A DNA stretch of 64,000 nucleotides, taken from positions 52,539,762 to 52,603,761 of the forward strand of contig NC_053042.1 in assembly GCF_003473485.1 (NCBI RefSeq), given 5' to 3'. Both the position numbers and the translations under genes were made by a program. Below, in pieces: positions 62,226-64,000 of the stretch. The notes under the pieces are model-generated. The model was given only the letters and a program-made list of their open reading frames with translations, had not been told where the DNA came from and searched no databases. The stretch's first letter is position 1. Each line of letters begins with the position of its first letter. This DNA is from Medicago truncatula (taxonomy: Eukaryota > Streptophyta > Magnoliopsida > Fabales > Fabaceae).

Positions 62226-62404
62226 TAATTTTTTTTTTTTTGTTTACTTTGGTTTAATCCCTTTAATGCTGCAAGGCAAAGTCACCTTATTCGATATTCA
62301 CATCCTAGCCAAAATGCTACACATCTTCGTTTAAATGATCAACCAATTGCATTTTTTCTTCTTCTTTCTGATTTGCTAAATCATTATCATTTGGTGTTTC
62401 TTAA

Positions 62405-63790
62405 TCATTTCGCCACGAGAAAATGAATGTTTGTCCTCTTATCATTAGACAATCTAATTCGGTTTTCAAATACATCCACAGGAATAAATTTCTTATCTAG
62501 AACTTTTGCCCTTTTAAAAAATTCATTGCTTAGTTTCTTTCTTTTTTCTTTATTATTGGAGCTCCAATAATTAGACAATTCATTATCATTATAGGAGATT
62601 TTATCTTTTGTGAAGAGATCCATTTTTTTTTCCATGATTTTCAGAAAACTAGATAAATCAGGTGGATACGTGAAAGAGATTCGTTCTTTTCCATCACTTT
62701 GACATATATGAAAAAAAAACTGTGAATTTTCATCTCGTACGACTCTTTCAAAGTGATCGTTTTTTATATATCGCAATGGCCTATTCCATTTTCGATAATC
62801 GAAAAGAGTAGTTACAAGAGGTTTTTCCAATGCCAAGAGATTATTATCTTGCTCAATGTTCTCCAAAGTCTTATCTTTTTTCGGAAAAAGATAAGAAAGA
62901 ATATCTTCTTCGTCTTCGATGGAGCCGTTTTGTTCTTGTTCCGAATCTATTTCAACATCGATTTCTGTTTCACCATTGATTTCATCCTTTTGTTTCTCGT
63001 CGTATTCTAAGATTTCATCAGTATAAGTATATAAATATGGAACCGGTGTTCTGCCTAAATAGTGGACAACGATAACAAATGAAAAAACAACAAATATTTG
63101 ACCCACATAATTTCGCAATTGTAATAGAATGTACTTATCAAATCGCATAGTTAACTTAGATTTGATCGAATTTTTTTGCTTTGACCAAACTAATAATATC
63201 AATCCAATACATTTCATCAAAAAGATATGACCAATTAACCAACCAAGAAAACTACTTGTTAAGAATAACAATTTATTGTTGGATCGAAAGAGATAAATGT
63301 TCATTAATCTTAGTAAGATTGAACTTGGGAAAAGCAAGGGGTTTGATAACTGAAAAAAAAGATTGTTAAAGAATACTTTGTAAATACGAAATTTACGTAT
63401 TGAATTTGGATTCTTGTATCCGTAATCCAAATCCAAATAAAAGTGAGAATCCGCCGAATAATAGTGTTTGTTGTTTTTGTATACGAAATTAAAGAAAAGA
63501 TACGGTAGAGTTAGGACAGTGATTGTATGAGGTCTAATCAAAGCCAAATGCAAAGGCGCATAATAGATCGATATGAACATCATAAGCTGTCCCGTAATAA
63601 ACCCGGTTGTTGCTGCTATTTCCGTCTCGGTCCCTTTGTCCATAACCCGGGCTCGAATAAGGAAGAGATAAGATGGCCCTATGGAGAATGTAGTCAGAAA
63701 TCCATAATACAGTCCCATCACAATGGCTGAATTTAGTATTTTAAGCCATAAACCTACTAAACGATCTAGTATAAACAATTGATAAATCAT
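62405..63790 (-). pseudogene. ycf1: Plastid-derived ycf1 (TIC214) 5' fragment in nuclear DNA
   Basis: An uninterrupted 461-codon frame begins with the ycf1 N-terminus (GLYYGFLTTFSIGPSYLFLI, then IAATTGFITGQLMMF). It continues with five or six membrane segments, the ILLQLRNYVGQIFVVFSFVI block, GRTPVPYLYTYTDE and the acidic ycf1 segment. Ycf1 is normally ~1,700-1,800 aa, so only the first quarter is present. The match seems to end around RIRLSND (62450), and the last residues (HFLVAK) probably come from flanking DNA. In plastids the product is a TIC translocon component. Here it adjoins nuclear MITEs, so it is read as a nuclear plastid insertion (NUPT) that may continue past 64000. Confidence 0.85.
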
Positions 63791-64000
63791 GAAAAACCTC
63801 TTTTAGTATTTTGATATTTATTGCAATTTTTATTCTTGCAATTTCATTACTATTCATATATGATATTAGTAATTCATATATGTTATTAGTATATGATATG
63901 AATTATTCATTTTCGTATTTTTTATTTATTATATATAATAATATATTATATGATATTTAGTAGATAGTAAATGTTATTTAGTATATTTAGTATATGTTAT
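63791..64000. other. AT-rich sequence upstream of the ycf1 start
   Basis: Simple TATATGATATTAGTA-type repeats. It may be the plastid ycf1 upstream spacer carried with the insertion; this cannot be decided from the window. Confidence 0.3.

Noticed and set aside
62405-63790. Functional nuclear ycf1/TIC214 gene
   Set aside because: Only about a quarter of the protein is present, with no transit peptide or promoter seen; it is better read as a plastid insertion.

Overview
The window is plant nuclear DNA. The genes are intron-rich with GT-AG splice sites, the spacers are very AT-rich, and MITEs, SINE and LINE remnants and a chloroplast-derived segment are present. The repeat types suggest a legume, possibly Medicago or a close relative; that is an inference, since no database search was run.

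Six protein genes can be read with exact exon joins, each frame closing without a stop. They are a PTEN2-type lipid/protein phosphatase (5078-10312, minus, 621 aa), an RD21-type cysteine protease with a granulin domain (24381-26561, minus, 473 aa), an LPR1/LPR2-type multicopper oxidase (27235-30329, minus, 579 aa), the WD40 protein AIP1 (31301-35722, plus, 609 aa), a heavy-metal-associated isoprenylated protein (39093-40956, minus, 374 aa) and the splicing factor CWF19L2/CwfJ (46965-54285, plus, 767 aa). A seventh, a MED21 (Mediator) copy at 55781-57528 (minus), keeps all splice sites but carries a 7-bp tandem duplication in exon 2 that breaks its frame.

Layout: 0-5 kb holds a LINE relic and MULE-type elements. 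5-11.7 kb is PTEN2, with RTE-LINE, SINE-like and MITE insertions in its introns. 12-24.4 kb is an accessory stretch holding a plant-mobile-domain relic, a ~1-kb MULE-type element, a cluster of short MITEs with 9-bp target duplications, an RPN3 pseudogene, an RNase H relic and degenerate repeated blocks, one of which contains a relic of the protease's last exon. 24.4-41 kb is the gene-dense part. 41-46.5 kb carries MITEs, SINEs, a second plant-mobile-domain relic, a foldback structure and a hAT element in front of CWF19L2. 57.5-62.2 kb is mostly transposon-derived: a hAT element, an array of a ~192-bp element, and a 391-bp tandem duplication running through two MITEs. The window ends in a plastid ycf1 (TIC214) fragment with a long open frame.

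The genes do not form a pathway. No CRISPR array, gene cluster or clearly new molecular system is visible. The most informative signals concern genome dynamics: precise target-site duplications, nested insertions, the frameshifted MED21 copy and an apparently young plastid insertion.
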